The notes beneath the pieces are model-generated. The model ran no database searches. It worked only from the letters and a program-made list of their open reading frames with translations, and was not told where the DNA came from. This document shows, piece after piece, positions 1 through 7,570 of a DNA stretch of 64,000 bases. Within the stretch, counting starts at the first letter, position 1, and every line of letters starts with the position of its first letter. Position numbers and translations under genes: made by a program. Location: assembly GCA_022828125.1 (NCBI GenBank), contig JAJEJD010000016.1:116765-180764 (forward strand). Direction: 5' to 3'. The DNA is from a bacterium. GTDB taxonomy: Bacteria > UBA8248.

Positions 1-612
1 TTCGGCGGCCATCTTCGCGATGCGCTCGGGCCAGTGGGTGTTGAAGCGCCCGGGGTTCACGATGTTGACCAGAATGCCGTCGCGCACGAATTCGCCGGCG
101 AGTGATTTCGTGAAGTTGAGCAGCGCCGCCTTCGACGCGTTCGAGACCACGCGGCGGGGCCGGGGCTGGCGGCTGCTCGTGGAGCCGGTCATGATGATGC
201 GGCCCCACTTCTGCTTCTGCATGTAGGGGATCACCAGGCGGCTGAATTCGGACGCCGCGAAGAGGATGCTGCTCATCGAGTAATCCCAATCCGCGCGCTC
301 GACGTCGAGAAAATCCTTGGTGGTGCTCACGCCTGCGTTGCTCACGAGAATATGGACCGTCCCGAAAAGGGCGACCGTCTCCTCCACCACGGCGGCGATG
401 TCTTCCGGGACGCTCACGTCGCAGCGCATCGCGCGCACCACGCCCTCCGAGACCGACTGGATTTCCTGTTTCGCCGCCGCCAAGCGCTCCTCGTTCCGCG
501 CGCAGATGCAGACGTCGCAGCCCTCACGCGCGAGTTCTTTCGCGACCGCTAGGCCAAGACCCGAGTTCCCGCCGGTTACGATGGCGGCTTTTCCGTGAAG
601 TCCCAAATCCAT
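1..612 (-). CDS. SDR-family oxidoreductase, C-terminus cut by window edge
   Basis: Reading leftward from the ATG at 612 gives a short-chain dehydrogenase/reductase of at least 204 residues, still open at position 1. The N-terminal Rossmann motif TGGNSGLG, the downstream NAG (in LVSNAGVS) and the PGRF after the catalytic region are all present. The usual YxxxK catalytic pair is altered: the Lys is there but the Tyr position reads Ser (VVSNASKAA). Such Y-less SDRs exist among FabG-like proteins, so this may be an active divergent enzyme or one with altered chemistry. The substrate cannot be told. The gene faces away from the neighbouring selenoprotein gene. Confidence 0.9.
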   Translation of the reverse strand, partial: MDLGLHGKAAIVTGGNSGLGLAVAKELAREGCDVCICARNEERLAAAKQEIQSVSEGVVRAMRCDVSVPEDIAAVVEETVALFGTVHILVSNAGVSTTKDFLDVERADWDYSMSSILFAASEFSRLVIPYMQKQKWGRIIMTGSTSSRQPRPRRVVSNASKAALLNFTKSLAGEFVRDGILVNIVNPGRFNTHWPERIAKMAAE

Positions 613-899
613 TTTTCATCCTCTTACAATGTAAAAATCCGCTTACCCTGTCGCGACGTTTTACCCGGCTGATCAAAGAGAGAATACCGTAGGGGCGGAC
701 CCATATTTCCGCCCTGGTTTATGTTTTCACCCAGCATGTTTTGACAGGATGCGGGCGGACACATAGGTCCGCCCCTACAACACATGAGCATCTCTTTGCA
801 CCCTTATCGCATTTCACAGCATCCCCTGGCGATTGAGAATGCGCATACGCCCCCTTATAATCCACCGATTCCGCCGTTCGCCACCCGAGGAGAGGAAAA
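613..899. repeat. Intergenic region with inverted repeat (689-778)
   Basis: Non-coding stretch between divergent genes. It holds an imperfect palindrome: GTAGGGGCGGAC at 689-700 and its complement GTCCGCCCCTAC at 767-778, each followed or preceded by a smaller inner palindrome. The same unit recurs at 1866-1891, so this is a dispersed repeat rather than a gene-specific operator. Promoters for both neighbours should lie here, but I cannot place them. Confidence 0.65.
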
Positions 900-1172
900 A
901 TGACGGAGCGCGCCGATTTCCGCCAGTTCTACCGCGACGCCCACAACGTGGACCTGCTCACCGACCGCGAGAAAATCCTGATGGGCCTCGCCGTCGCCAT
1001 CGTGCGCAACTGCCAGCCGTGAGTGGGCCGCCGCCTGGCGGACGCCGGGAAAGCGGGCCTCTCCGAGGAGACGCTCGACGCCGCATTCGATTTGACCGCC
1101 GCCGTCATGGCGGGGGTCGCCCAGAGCATGAACCAGCGCTACAAGGAGTCGCGGGCTCAGGGCGCTTCCTAG
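900..1172 (+). CDS. AhpD/carboxymuconolactone-decarboxylase-like selenoprotein (CxxU)
   Basis: ATG at 900 follows a strong GAGGAGAGG ribosome site. The 90-residue frame runs to TAG at 1170-1172 and is broken only by TGA at 1020-1022 (codon 41). The context is NCQP-TGA-VGRRLADAGKAG. In CMD/AhpD-like proteins this segment normally reads NCxPCVxxHL, so TGA replaces the second Cys of the CxxC redox pair and most likely encodes selenocysteine. Reading resumes at once in the same frame with family-like sequence (GLSEETLDAAFDL). A GC-rich hairpin lies 6-19 nt after the TGA. The probable role is a peroxide or thiol redox enzyme. The downstream methyltransferase-like gene starts 10 nt later, so the two are probably co-transcribed. 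A sequencing error or pseudogene is the alternative, but one substitution exactly at the catalytic Cys argues against it. Confidence 0.85.
1028..1041 (+). promoter_or_regulatory. Possible bacterial SECIS hairpin of the AhpD-like gene
   Basis: Five base pairs (CCGCC with GGCGG) close a GCCU loop, beginning 6 nt after the in-frame TGA at 1020-1022. Bacterial SECIS elements sit immediately downstream of the UGA inside the coding region. The stem is short and the region is GC-rich, so chance pairing cannot be excluded. Confidence 0.4.
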
Positions 1173-1182
1173 AGATCCTCTT

Positions 1183-1734
1183 ATGAAAGACTGGTTCAGG
1201 AGATTCACGGATTTCGACGATCCGAACAAGCTGATGCCCTGGAAGGACAAAAGCCCCGAACCCCAGGGGGAGACGCCCGAGGACCGCCCCGAGGTCCCCA
1301 TCAAGCCGGTCTGGTATTTCGCCATGTACTTCATCATGGGCGTGGGCTTCGACACCCTGTTCCCCACCTACGCCTTCCCGGAGAGCATGCGCTTCACGCT
1401 CGGAGCGGGGCTGGTGCTTATCGGCGCCGTGATGAACTCGACCTCCCTCGTCTGCTACAGAAACGCGCGCACGAACCACGAGACGGACAAGCCCGCGCGC
1501 GTCCTCATCACCGACGGCCCCTACCGCTTTTCGCGCAACCCCATCTATCTCGGCTACATATGCCTCTTCCTGGGACTGGGGATTTTCCTCAATAACCTGT
1601 GGATTTTCGTTCTGGGCGCGCCGCTCCTCGCCACGGTGCAGGTGGCTATCGTCGCGCGCGAGGAGGATTACCTCGCGGAGAAATTCGGCGAGGAATACGG
1701 CGAATACTGCCAGAGCGTACGCCGCTGGCTGTAG
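1183..1734 (+). CDS. Isoprenylcysteine/phospholipid methyltransferase-family membrane protein
   Basis: This 183-residue protein has about four hydrophobic segments and the C-terminal signature of the ICMT/PEMT family: GPYRFSRNPIYLGY, then a hydrophobic hairpin, then REEDYLAEKFGEEYGEY. In this family that region binds S-adenosylmethionine at the membrane face. A soluble acidic N-terminus of about 45 residues precedes the first membrane segment. Bacterial members rarely have a known substrate; lipid or small-molecule methylation is an inference. It begins 10 nt after the AhpD-like selenoprotein, suggesting one transcript. A dispersed palindromic repeat follows directly downstream. Confidence 0.85.
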   Translation: MKDWFRRFTDFDDPNKLMPWKDKSPEPQGETPEDRPEVPIKPVWYFAMYFIMGVGFDTLFPTYAFPESMRFTLGAGLVLIGAVMNSTSLVCYRNARTNHETDKPARVLITDGPYRFSRNPIYLGYICLFLGLGIFLNNLWIFVLGAPLLATVQVAIVAREEDYLAEKFGEEYGEYCQSVRRWL

Positions 1735-1754
1735 GGCGGCGATGGGGGTAACCG

Positions 1755-1891
1755 GTAGGGACAACCCCTCCTCGGGGTTGTCCTGCCCTCCGTGGTTGTC
1801 CTTCGTCGAGGTGTCGGACAGGCACGGAGGCCTGTCCCTACGCCTCGTATCGAACGCGGCATCTCGTAGGGGCGGACCGATGTGTCCGCCC
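1755..1891. repeat. Stacked dispersed palindromes (GTAGGGAC / GTAGGGGCGGAC units)
   Basis: GTAGGGACAACCCC at 1755 is followed by its complement and by a second palindrome ending CCTGTCCCTAC at 1841. A third unit, GTAGGGGCGGACCGATGTG, starts at 1866. Most of this block recurs in inverted orientation at 5712-5842, including the linker around CGTATCGAACGC. The 1866 unit recurs at 63797-63818 and resembles 689-778. It is non-coding. Confidence 0.75.
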
Positions 1892-1906
1892 TTGTCATCG
1901 GTTTGA

Positions 1907-2095
1907 AAGGCAACCCCCCCTACCCCCCCTTGTCAGGGGGGTATAAAAAGGCGATGCGCCTTCGCCGGGCTGAGTGGGCTTTGTTTTTTCTTGCTCCCGA
2001 CACCGCCATACCTGAATCCCCGCGCCATTTTAGCTGAGGGGGTTTTGCTTTTTCTTGCCCCCCTGACAAGGGGGGGTAGGGGGGGTTGCCTTTCA
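1907..2095. repeat. C-tract/G-tract palindromic element, copy A
   Basis: The left arm AAGGCAACCCCCCCTACC (1907 on) continues through CCCCTTGTCAGGGG. The right arm is its complement, ending GGGGGGTTGCCTTT near 2093. The interior carries TATAAAAAGGCGATGCGCC. An outer CTTTTTCAACAA end lies at 2162-2173. Five more copies occur near 5.6, 12.1, 13.3, 17.3 and 63.8 kb. No transposase is present, so it behaves like a MITE- or REP-type element. The G-rich strand has adjacent runs of seven G, which could form quadruplex structure. Confidence 0.85.
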
Positions 2096-2195
2096 AAGAG
2101 GGAGGTCGGGGGTTCGCGCGAAATCGGCCTTCCCGCTAACGGCAATAACCCTCAACAAGGACTTTTTCAACAATCCCTTCAGCGCGGCTCACTCG

Positions 2196-2228
2196 AAAAA
2201 AAGGGCCGCCCCATGCGGAGCGGCCCCG
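2196..2228 (-). terminator. Rho-independent terminator after the PPC-domain gene
   Basis: On the minus strand, GGGGCCGCTCC pairs imperfectly with GGGCGGCCC around a short loop and is followed by seven T. It lies about 35 nt beyond the stop codon of the gene ending at 2262. Confidence 0.8.
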
Positions 2229-2261
2229 GAAACATTTTTCTTACAATCGAATTTCTTAAGA

Positions 2262-2867
2262 CTAACGCACGCCCTTGGGCTTGGGGCGCGCCTTGCGCCT
2301 GGTGATCTCTTTTTTGATCGCGGCGTCGGATTTCCCGTTCGTCTCGATGCCGAAGACCTCGCCCACGCGGGTGTGCTTGTCCATGAGGCGCATGAAGGAG
2401 ATGTCCGACAACTCGGCGATCACCATCTCGCAGGTGCTGAAGATGGTGCACCCCTCCACGAGGTGGCCGCCGAAGCACGTCGCCTCGGGCCGGCCCATCG
2501 AGATGGTGACGTGGGCATGGAGGTAGGGCTCGCCCGCCTCGGTCTGGGTGATGTTGCCGCTCATCTGCAGGAGTTCGAGCGGGCCGTTTATGGGCGTGAA
2601 GATGCGGCAATCGTCGTTGATGGGGAACGGGTTGGGGAACTGCCAGACGTTTCTGAGCACCGCCTTTTGCAGGCTCGCCGCCACGCTCAGGATGACGCCC
2701 GCCTTCACGCCCTTCTCCTGGCATATCTTGAGCGTCGTGCCGAACAGATCGTCGCCCGGCGCCATGCGGATGGCCAGGACGCGGCCGATGCCCGCCTCGG
2801 CCACGTCGTAGCGGGCCTTGCGGGTCTTCCAGTTGGAATTATCGAAACTCGTCAGTTTTCTCGCCAT
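2262..2867 (-). CDS. PPC-domain (DUF296, PD1-like) protein
   Basis: This 201-residue protein has the PCC/PPC fold pattern: a core LAIRMAPGDDLFGTTLKIC, then ELLQMSGNI, the ligand pair LHAHVTISM, GGHLVEGCTI and the terminal FEIV-type strand. The His-x-His is typical of the family. Plant members are fused to AT-hooks and bacterial members are small trimers of uncertain role, often labelled DNA-binding. Here a very basic tail (EITRRKARPKPKGVR) could contact nucleic acid. It is a single gene with its own terminator downstream and a repeat element beyond it. Molecular function is unknown. Confidence 0.85.
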   Translation of the reverse strand: MARKLTSFDNSNWKTRKARYDVAEAGIGRVLAIRMAPGDDLFGTTLKICQEKGVKAGVILSVAASLQKAVLRNVWQFPNPFPINDDCRIFTPINGPLELLQMSGNITQTEAGEPYLHAHVTISMGRPEATCFGGHLVEGCTIFSTCEMVIAELSDISFMRLMDKHTRVGEVFGIETNGKSDAAIKKEITRRKARPKPKGVR

Positions 2868-2999
2868 GGATACTCATTCTCCCTGAGAGGCATACCGCCT
2901 CGTATGTGAAAAGATACGTTGAGCACGAAATTTTTCGGGGTTATATCACACCGAACCCCGGCGCGCATTCCGCATCGGTGCACACGCGGCGAACCCGCC

Positions 3000-4283
3000 T
3001 CAAACGCCCGGCGCCTCGTAGCGGACCTCCCCGTTCGTGACGGTGCAGACGACGAACGCGTCCTCCTCGAAGACGTCGCCCAGGTGCAAACCGCCCACCC
3101 CGCGAGGCGGACAGACGACGCAGAAATCGGCCGCGCCGCCCGGCTTCAGGACGCCCAGGTTATCGAAGCCGAGCGCTTCGGCGCCCGAGCGCGTGCACAT
3201 CTCGAGCAACTCACTATCGCTGATCTCCGCATCCGCATCCCTGAGCGCGCGGGCTTCTTCCAGGAGTGAGAGCGAGGGGCTGCTCGCCAGGCTGTCGGTT
3301 CCCAGGCATAGCTCCAGCCCCGCCTCGCGCATGCGCGCCGCATCGGCGAAGGGGTGGCCGAAAAAACGCGCCGAGCGCGGACAGAGGCAAACGCGCACCC
3401 CGTTCTTCCTCAAGAGCGCCCAGTCTTCGGCGTTCGTCTGGTTCGCGTGAACGGCGAGCGTGAGGCCATCGAGCGCGCCCCCTAAGTCGAGATGGGCGGC
3501 GGGGCGAAGCCCCGAGGGCCTGAAGCCGTCCAGCGCGCCGTTAAGCGCCCGGTGGACCCTTGCGAGCGCGCCGCCGCCGTCTTGTAAGAATTCGACCTCC
3601 TCAGCACTTTCTCCCAAGTGCGTCGCCACGGGCCAGCCTCTCTCCCTCGCCTCATCGCGGGCGGCGCGGTAGAGGGCGAGCGATGCCGAATAAGGCGCAT
3701 GGGGGCTCAGGCCGTGCCGGACGGCGCCCGGAACGGGGCCTTCGTATTCCGGGAAAAGGTCGCAGGACTTCATTTTTTCCGCCAGAATCTCATCCGCCCG
3801 CGCCGGGTCGAGCCCCAGCAGCTCGTGAAACACCACCCCGCGCATGCCCGCGCCCGCTATCGCCGTGGCGCTCTCGCCCGAAGTCGAGACGTCGCCGGCG
3901 CAAGTGACGCCCGCCGCCAGGCTCGCTGCAGCGCCGATCTGCGCAGACGCCAGAAAAAGGTGCGCGGGCCAGCCCCTCATCTCGCGCACGAGGGAGACTA
4001 TCCACTCCTCCATCGGCCCGGCCTCGCGCTTGAGGCCCGAGAGTTCGAGGTGCGTATGCGCGTTCACGAGGCCCGGAATCAGGATCGCGCGGCCGAAATC
4101 GCGCTCCTCGGCCACGGGTTCCGCGGGGCGCACGAACGCCTCCTCACCCACCGCCAGGACGCGGCCCCCGGAAGTCAGGATCGCGCCGCGCCGGATGGGC
4201 GGCCCGTCCACCGGACAGACCAAGTCCGCCAGCCAAAGCTCCATCTTCTGCGTCGGGGGCGTTCGGGGAGGTTCCGTCGTCAC
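3000..4283 (-). CDS. mqnX: Amidohydrolase, probable aminofutalosine deaminase
   Basis: This is a metal-dependent amidohydrolase of the cytosine/chlorohydrolase group. It has the first metal pair in VNAHTHLELSG, the catalytic stretch GLSPHAPYS, ATHLGES, then LAVHANQ and the last metal Asp in LGTDSLASS. In futalosine-pathway bacteria this subgroup deaminates 6-amino-6-deoxyfutalosine to futalosine. The assignment rests on position: it sits 13 nt downstream of mqnC and in the same stretch as mqnA and mqnE. GTG at 4283 gives 427 residues. ATG at 4244 (MELWLADLV) may be the true start, since neither has a strong ribosome site. A generic deaminase is the alternative. Confidence 0.78.
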   Translation of the reverse strand: MTTEPPRTPPTQKMELWLADLVCPVDGPPIRRGAILTSGGRVLAVGEEAFVRPAEPVAEERDFGRAILIPGLVNAHTHLELSGLKREAGPMEEWIVSLVREMRGWPAHLFLASAQIGAAASLAAGVTCAGDVSTSGESATAIAGAGMRGVVFHELLGLDPARADEILAEKMKSCDLFPEYEGPVPGAVRHGLSPHAPYSASLALYRAARDEARERGWPVATHLGESAEEVEFLQDGGGALARVHRALNGALDGFRPSGLRPAAHLDLGGALDGLTLAVHANQTNAEDWALLRKNGVRVCLCPRSARFFGHPFADAARMREAGLELCLGTDSLASSPSLSLLEEARALRDADAEISDSELLEMCTRSGAEALGFDNLGVLKPGGAADFCVVCPPRGVGGLHLGDVFEEDAFVVCTVTNGEVRYEAPGV

Positions 4284-4296
4284 GGGAGAGACGTTG

Positions 4297-5376
4297 TCAG
4301 ATCAGTTCGTAGAAGAAATTGCGCCGCCTGGGCGTGAAGCCCGCATTCCGCGCCATGCGGTGGAGGTCGTCCTCGTTCAGGGCATACGTGGTGCCCGCGG
4401 CGCTCACCACGTTTTCCTCCAGCATGGTGGAGCCCATGTCGTTGCAGCCGTAGTGCAGCGATATCTCGCCGATCTTCATGCCCTGCGTCACCCAGGAGGA
4501 CTGGAAGTTCGCGATGTTGTCCAGATACAGGCGGCTGATGGCGAGCATTCTCAAATACTCGCTGCTGCCCACCGTCTGCGCCTTCAAGGGGGCTGCGCCG
4601 TCGTTCTGGAACGTCCAGCAGATATACGCCGTAAAGCCGCCCGTCTCGTCCTGAAGCTCGCGCAGGCGGTGCAGGTGTTCGACGCGCTCGGCATCGGTTT
4701 CCACGTGGCCGAACATCATCGTGGCGGAAGAGCGGATCCCCAGGTTGTGGGCGACGCGCATGACCTCGAGCCAGCCCTCCGTGTCGACTTTGAGCCTCGA
4801 TATCTTCTCCCGCACGCGGTCGACGAGAATCTCGCCGCCGCCGCCCGGCACGGAATCGAGGCCCGCCGCATGCAGGCGCGTGAGCACCACCTCATAGGGC
4901 ATGTCTTCCAGCCTCGCGATGTGGTGAATCTCCGGCGGACTCAGAGCGTGGAGGTGGAGATCGGGAAACTCCCCCTTCATCCAGGAGAAAAGCTCCTCGT
5001 ACCATTCGATCCGCAGGTCCGGATGGTGGCCCCCCTGGAGCAGGATCTGCCTGCCGCCGACGGCGTAGAGCTCGTCGAGTTTCTGCCGAATCTCCTCGCG
5101 CGTCCTGATGTAGGCCTCGGGGTGATCGCCGGGCGGGCGGTAGAACGCGCAGAAGGTGCAGTAGACGTCGCACACGTTCGTGTAGTTGATGTTCCTGTCC
5201 ACGCAGTAGGTGGCGTAACCCTCGGGATGCAGGCGCGCGCGAACGTCGTCCGCCGCGGCGCCGAGCGCGACCAGGTCGTCTCCTTCGAGCAGGGAGAGTC
5301 CCTCCTCGAAAGAGAGCCGCTCGCCCGCCGCCGCCTTCTCAATCGCCTCGTAAAACGCCGTCGTCGCCGTTGTCAT
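4297..5376 (-). CDS. mqnC: Cyclic dehypoxanthinyl futalosine synthase (radical SAM)
   Basis: MqnC-type radical SAM enzyme that cyclises dehypoxanthinylfutalosine in the menaquinone futalosine pathway. The cluster motif is CDVYCTFC (CX3CX2C) inside NINYTNVC. Further family marks are LLQGGHHPDL, LHALSPPEI, PGGGGEILVDRVR and MMFGHVET. The ATG at 5376 has GAGGAAA upstream, giving 359 residues; the open frame extends upstream but into repeat DNA. It shares overall layout with MqnE at 10644-11783. The deaminase gene follows 13 nt later, consistent with an operon. Copy B of the palindromic repeats lies upstream and separates this pair from the other mqn genes. Confidence 0.95.
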   Translation of the reverse strand: MTTATTAFYEAIEKAAAGERLSFEEGLSLLEGDDLVALGAAADDVRARLHPEGYATYCVDRNINYTNVCDVYCTFCAFYRPPGDHPEAYIRTREEIRQKLDELYAVGGRQILLQGGHHPDLRIEWYEELFSWMKGEFPDLHLHALSPPEIHHIARLEDMPYEVVLTRLHAAGLDSVPGGGGEILVDRVREKISRLKVDTEGWLEVMRVAHNLGIRSSATMMFGHVETDAERVEHLHRLRELQDETGGFTAYICWTFQNDGAAPLKAQTVGSSEYLRMLAISRLYLDNIANFQSSWVTQGMKIGEISLHYGCNDMGSTMLEENVVSAAGTTYALNEDDLHRMARNAGFTPRRRNFFYELI

Positions 5377-5463
5377 GGATTTCCTCGGATGTAGTTCCAA
5401 GCCTCTCGAATAATGAGGGAGAGACACTATCAGGTCAACAGATGAAACCGGAGGGGGGAACGG

Positions 5464-5706
5464 GGTTGTTGGAAAAGTCGTCCGATAAGGGGCTGTTGAA
5501 AAAGCCCCTGAGAGGGTAACGGCAACTCCCTGAAAGGGAAAGCCCACAAAGGCAACCCCCCCTACCCCCCCTTGTCAGGGGGGCAAGAAAAAGAAAAACC
5601 CCCTCGGCCCGGCGGGGGCGCATCGCCTTTTTATACCCCCCTGACACGGGGGCCTTTGTTTCTTTTTACCCCCCTGTCAAGGGGGGGTAGGGGGGGTTGG
5701 TTTTCC
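5464..5706. repeat. C-tract/G-tract palindromic element, copy B, with TTGAAAAAG ends
   Basis: GGGGCTGTTGAAAAAGCCCC at 5489-5508 is followed by the core AAAGGCAACCCCCCCTACC at 5548 and its complementary arm ending near 5706. The interior carries GCATCGCCTTTTTATA, the reverse of copy A, so A and B are inverted relative to each other across 2.1-5.5 kb. Confidence 0.85.
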
Positions 5707-5711
5707 AGATG

Positions 5712-5842
5712 ACGAGGGAGGCCACGGGGGGCCGCCCCTACGAGATTCCGCGTTCGATACGAGGCGTAGGGACAGGCCCCCGTGCCTGTCCGACACCCCG
5801 ACGAAGGACAACCACGGAGGGTTGTCCCTACAGGTCATCCCC
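5712..5842. repeat. Inverted copy of the 1755-1891 stacked palindromes
   Basis: Contains GCCGCCCCTACGAGATTCCG, then the CGTTCGATACGAGGCGTAGGG block, then CCTGTCCGACACC and GGGTTGTCCCTAC. Each is found in reverse order and orientation at 1755-1891. The repeat supplies the TAG stop codon (5828-5830) of the cyclase gene, so the insertion may have trimmed or extended that protein. Confidence 0.7.
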
Positions 5843-7546
5843 TCCCTGCCCCGGCGCCACATCGCGGGGATTCTCGACCGCGCGGATGGTGAGGGGCGCT
5901 GCGCGGTTACGCACCTCGATCTGATGCGCGGGAAAGGCGGAGACGTCCGCGCCCGCGCGCTCCGCCACCTGGGCGGAGATGACAAGCCTGCAACCGTATT
6001 CCTTTGTCAGATCCTGTAAGCGGCTGGCCGTGTTCACCGTATCGCCCACCGCCGTGAGATACTTCGCCACGCCCCGGCCCATGTGGCCCACCACGGTGGG
6101 GCCGGTGTGCACCCCGATTCCGACTCGAAGAGGTTCATCCAGTTCATCGGCGAGCGTCTCGCTCATCTCCTCAATCGCGTCCACGATGGCGCAGGCCGCC
6201 GAGAGGGCCTGCCTGCAGCCTTCCTCGGGGCCTTCTTCCACGCCGAAGAGCGCCATGACGCCGTCTCCCACGAACTGGTTGATGAGTCCGCCCTCCTTGG
6301 TGATCGCCTCGCCCATCACGTCGAAGTAGCAGTTGAGAAAAAACACGACGTCATAGGGGAGTTTCTTCTCGGCGATGCGCGTAAAGCCCCTGAGATCCGC
6401 GAACAGGACGGCCACGCCGCGCTCCTGGCCTGCGGCGTAGCCCTTTTGCGCAAAGCCCTGCGCCGCGTCCGCGCCTGCGGGCAGCAGGAGCAGCACCGAG
6501 AGGTCCGCCCCCGGACGCAACTGGCACGCCAGGCGAACGTCGGGCGCGGCCTTGATGCGATCCAGAACGCGCTGCTCCTCCACTTGCGCGGGCGGTATGG
6601 CGTCCGCCCCGCCCAGCAGTTTCACCCGGCAGGTGGAGCACCGCCCGCGTCCCCCGCATACGGAGGCATGCGGTATATCTGCGGCGCGGCTCGCCTCCAG
6701 CACGGTGGAGCCCACCGGCGCGACCGCCTCACGCCCGCCCGCATAGGCGACGCGGAACGTCTTCCGCATCCGCTCCCGCGCACAGCGCGCTCCCCTGGCT
6801 GCGAACACCAGCGCAATCAGGCCCAGATAGCCCCACCACAGCGCGTCGCGCGCGAGGTGGAGTTCTCCCCTCTGCGCGCGGTTCGGCATCCCGGTGCGGC
6901 TGAGCATCGCGCGACGCCACTGCGCATCCGCCGAGAGTCTCGCCGCCTCGCGACCGCCCTGGCTGAAGCCCGCCAGCGAGAGAGCGGCGACCAGCACCAT
7001 GACGGACAGACACGCCGGGAACCACTTGGAGTACCAGGGCTTGAGCCTCAGCCAGTAGTGGAGGCCCACGCAGGCGTGCGTCCAAGCGATGAGCAGAAAA
7101 ATCGACTGCTTCAAGCCCACGTCCGGCGAGCGCTCCCAGTAGAGGTACATCAGGCGCTCATAGGTATCCAGCGTGCCGAACCACTCATGGGCCAGGCGCG
7201 TGCCGACGACGTGCGAGATCATGAACAGGGGGATGGAAAGGCCCAGGACGATCTGGGCCGCCTCCCAGAGCGGCATCCTGAGGCTCCTGCGGTTGAACAG
7301 CCCGTACATCGCGAGCGCCGTATGCAGGATGAGCGAACTGTAAAAGAGGACCGAACCCGGAACGCTCCGCCAGAACCCCAGAAACCAGAACCTGCCCGCG
7401 TCCATCGCGGCGAGCGAGGCCAGGCCCAGGGCGTGGTTCAGAAGATGGGTGATAAGAAAGAGGAAAAGAACGCAGCCGGTCGCGAGACTCATGCGTCTGC
7501 GCCAGTGTTCGATCTTCGAGGCGGCGGCAGGCGCTTCCGTGGTCAT
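5828..7546 (-). CDS. Membrane-anchored [2Fe-2S] class III adenylate cyclase
   Basis: Three modules are fused in 572 residues. Residues about 15-255 hold six hydrophobic segments with scattered His (ITHLLNHALGL, ISHVVG, WTHACVGLHYWL), resembling a succinate-dehydrogenase cytochrome b fold that could bind haem. Residues about 265-360 are a plant-type ferredoxin with CGGRGRCSTC (CX5CX2C) and the fourth ligand in LACQL. The C-terminal 190 residues are a class III cyclase: metal Asp in FADLRGF and GDGVMALFG, transition-state Asn/Arg in GDTVNTASRL. Known relatives couple redox state to cAMP synthesis; here that is inference. ATG at 7546 lies behind GGAGGTTGGTTTG. The stop codon lies in a dispersed repeat. 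Confidence 0.9.
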   Translation of the reverse strand: MTTEAPAAASKIEHWRRRMSLATGCVLFLFLITHLLNHALGLASLAAMDAGRFWFLGFWRSVPGSVLFYSSLILHTALAMYGLFNRRSLRMPLWEAAQIVLGLSIPLFMISHVVGTRLAHEWFGTLDTYERLMYLYWERSPDVGLKQSIFLLIAWTHACVGLHYWLRLKPWYSKWFPACLSVMVLVAALSLAGFSQGGREAARLSADAQWRRAMLSRTGMPNRAQRGELHLARDALWWGYLGLIALVFAARGARCARERMRKTFRVAYAGGREAVAPVGSTVLEASRAADIPHASVCGGRGRCSTCRVKLLGGADAIPPAQVEEQRVLDRIKAAPDVRLACQLRPGADLSVLLLLPAGADAAQGFAQKGYAAGQERGVAVLFADLRGFTRIAEKKLPYDVVFFLNCYFDVMGEAITKEGGLINQFVGDGVMALFGVEEGPEEGCRQALSAACAIVDAIEEMSETLADELDEPLRVGIGVHTGPTVVGHMGRGVAKYLTAVGDTVNTASRLQDLTKEYGCRLVISAQVAERAGADVSAFPAHQIEVRNRAAPLTIRAVENPRDVAPGQGGDDL

Positions 7547-7570
7547 CAAACCAACCTCCAGGCAGGCGGC

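Noticed and set aside
3844..5394. Long plus-strand open frame antisense to mqnC and the deaminase
   Set aside because: It mirrors high-GC third-codon bias of the minus-strand genes and has no family-like sequence.
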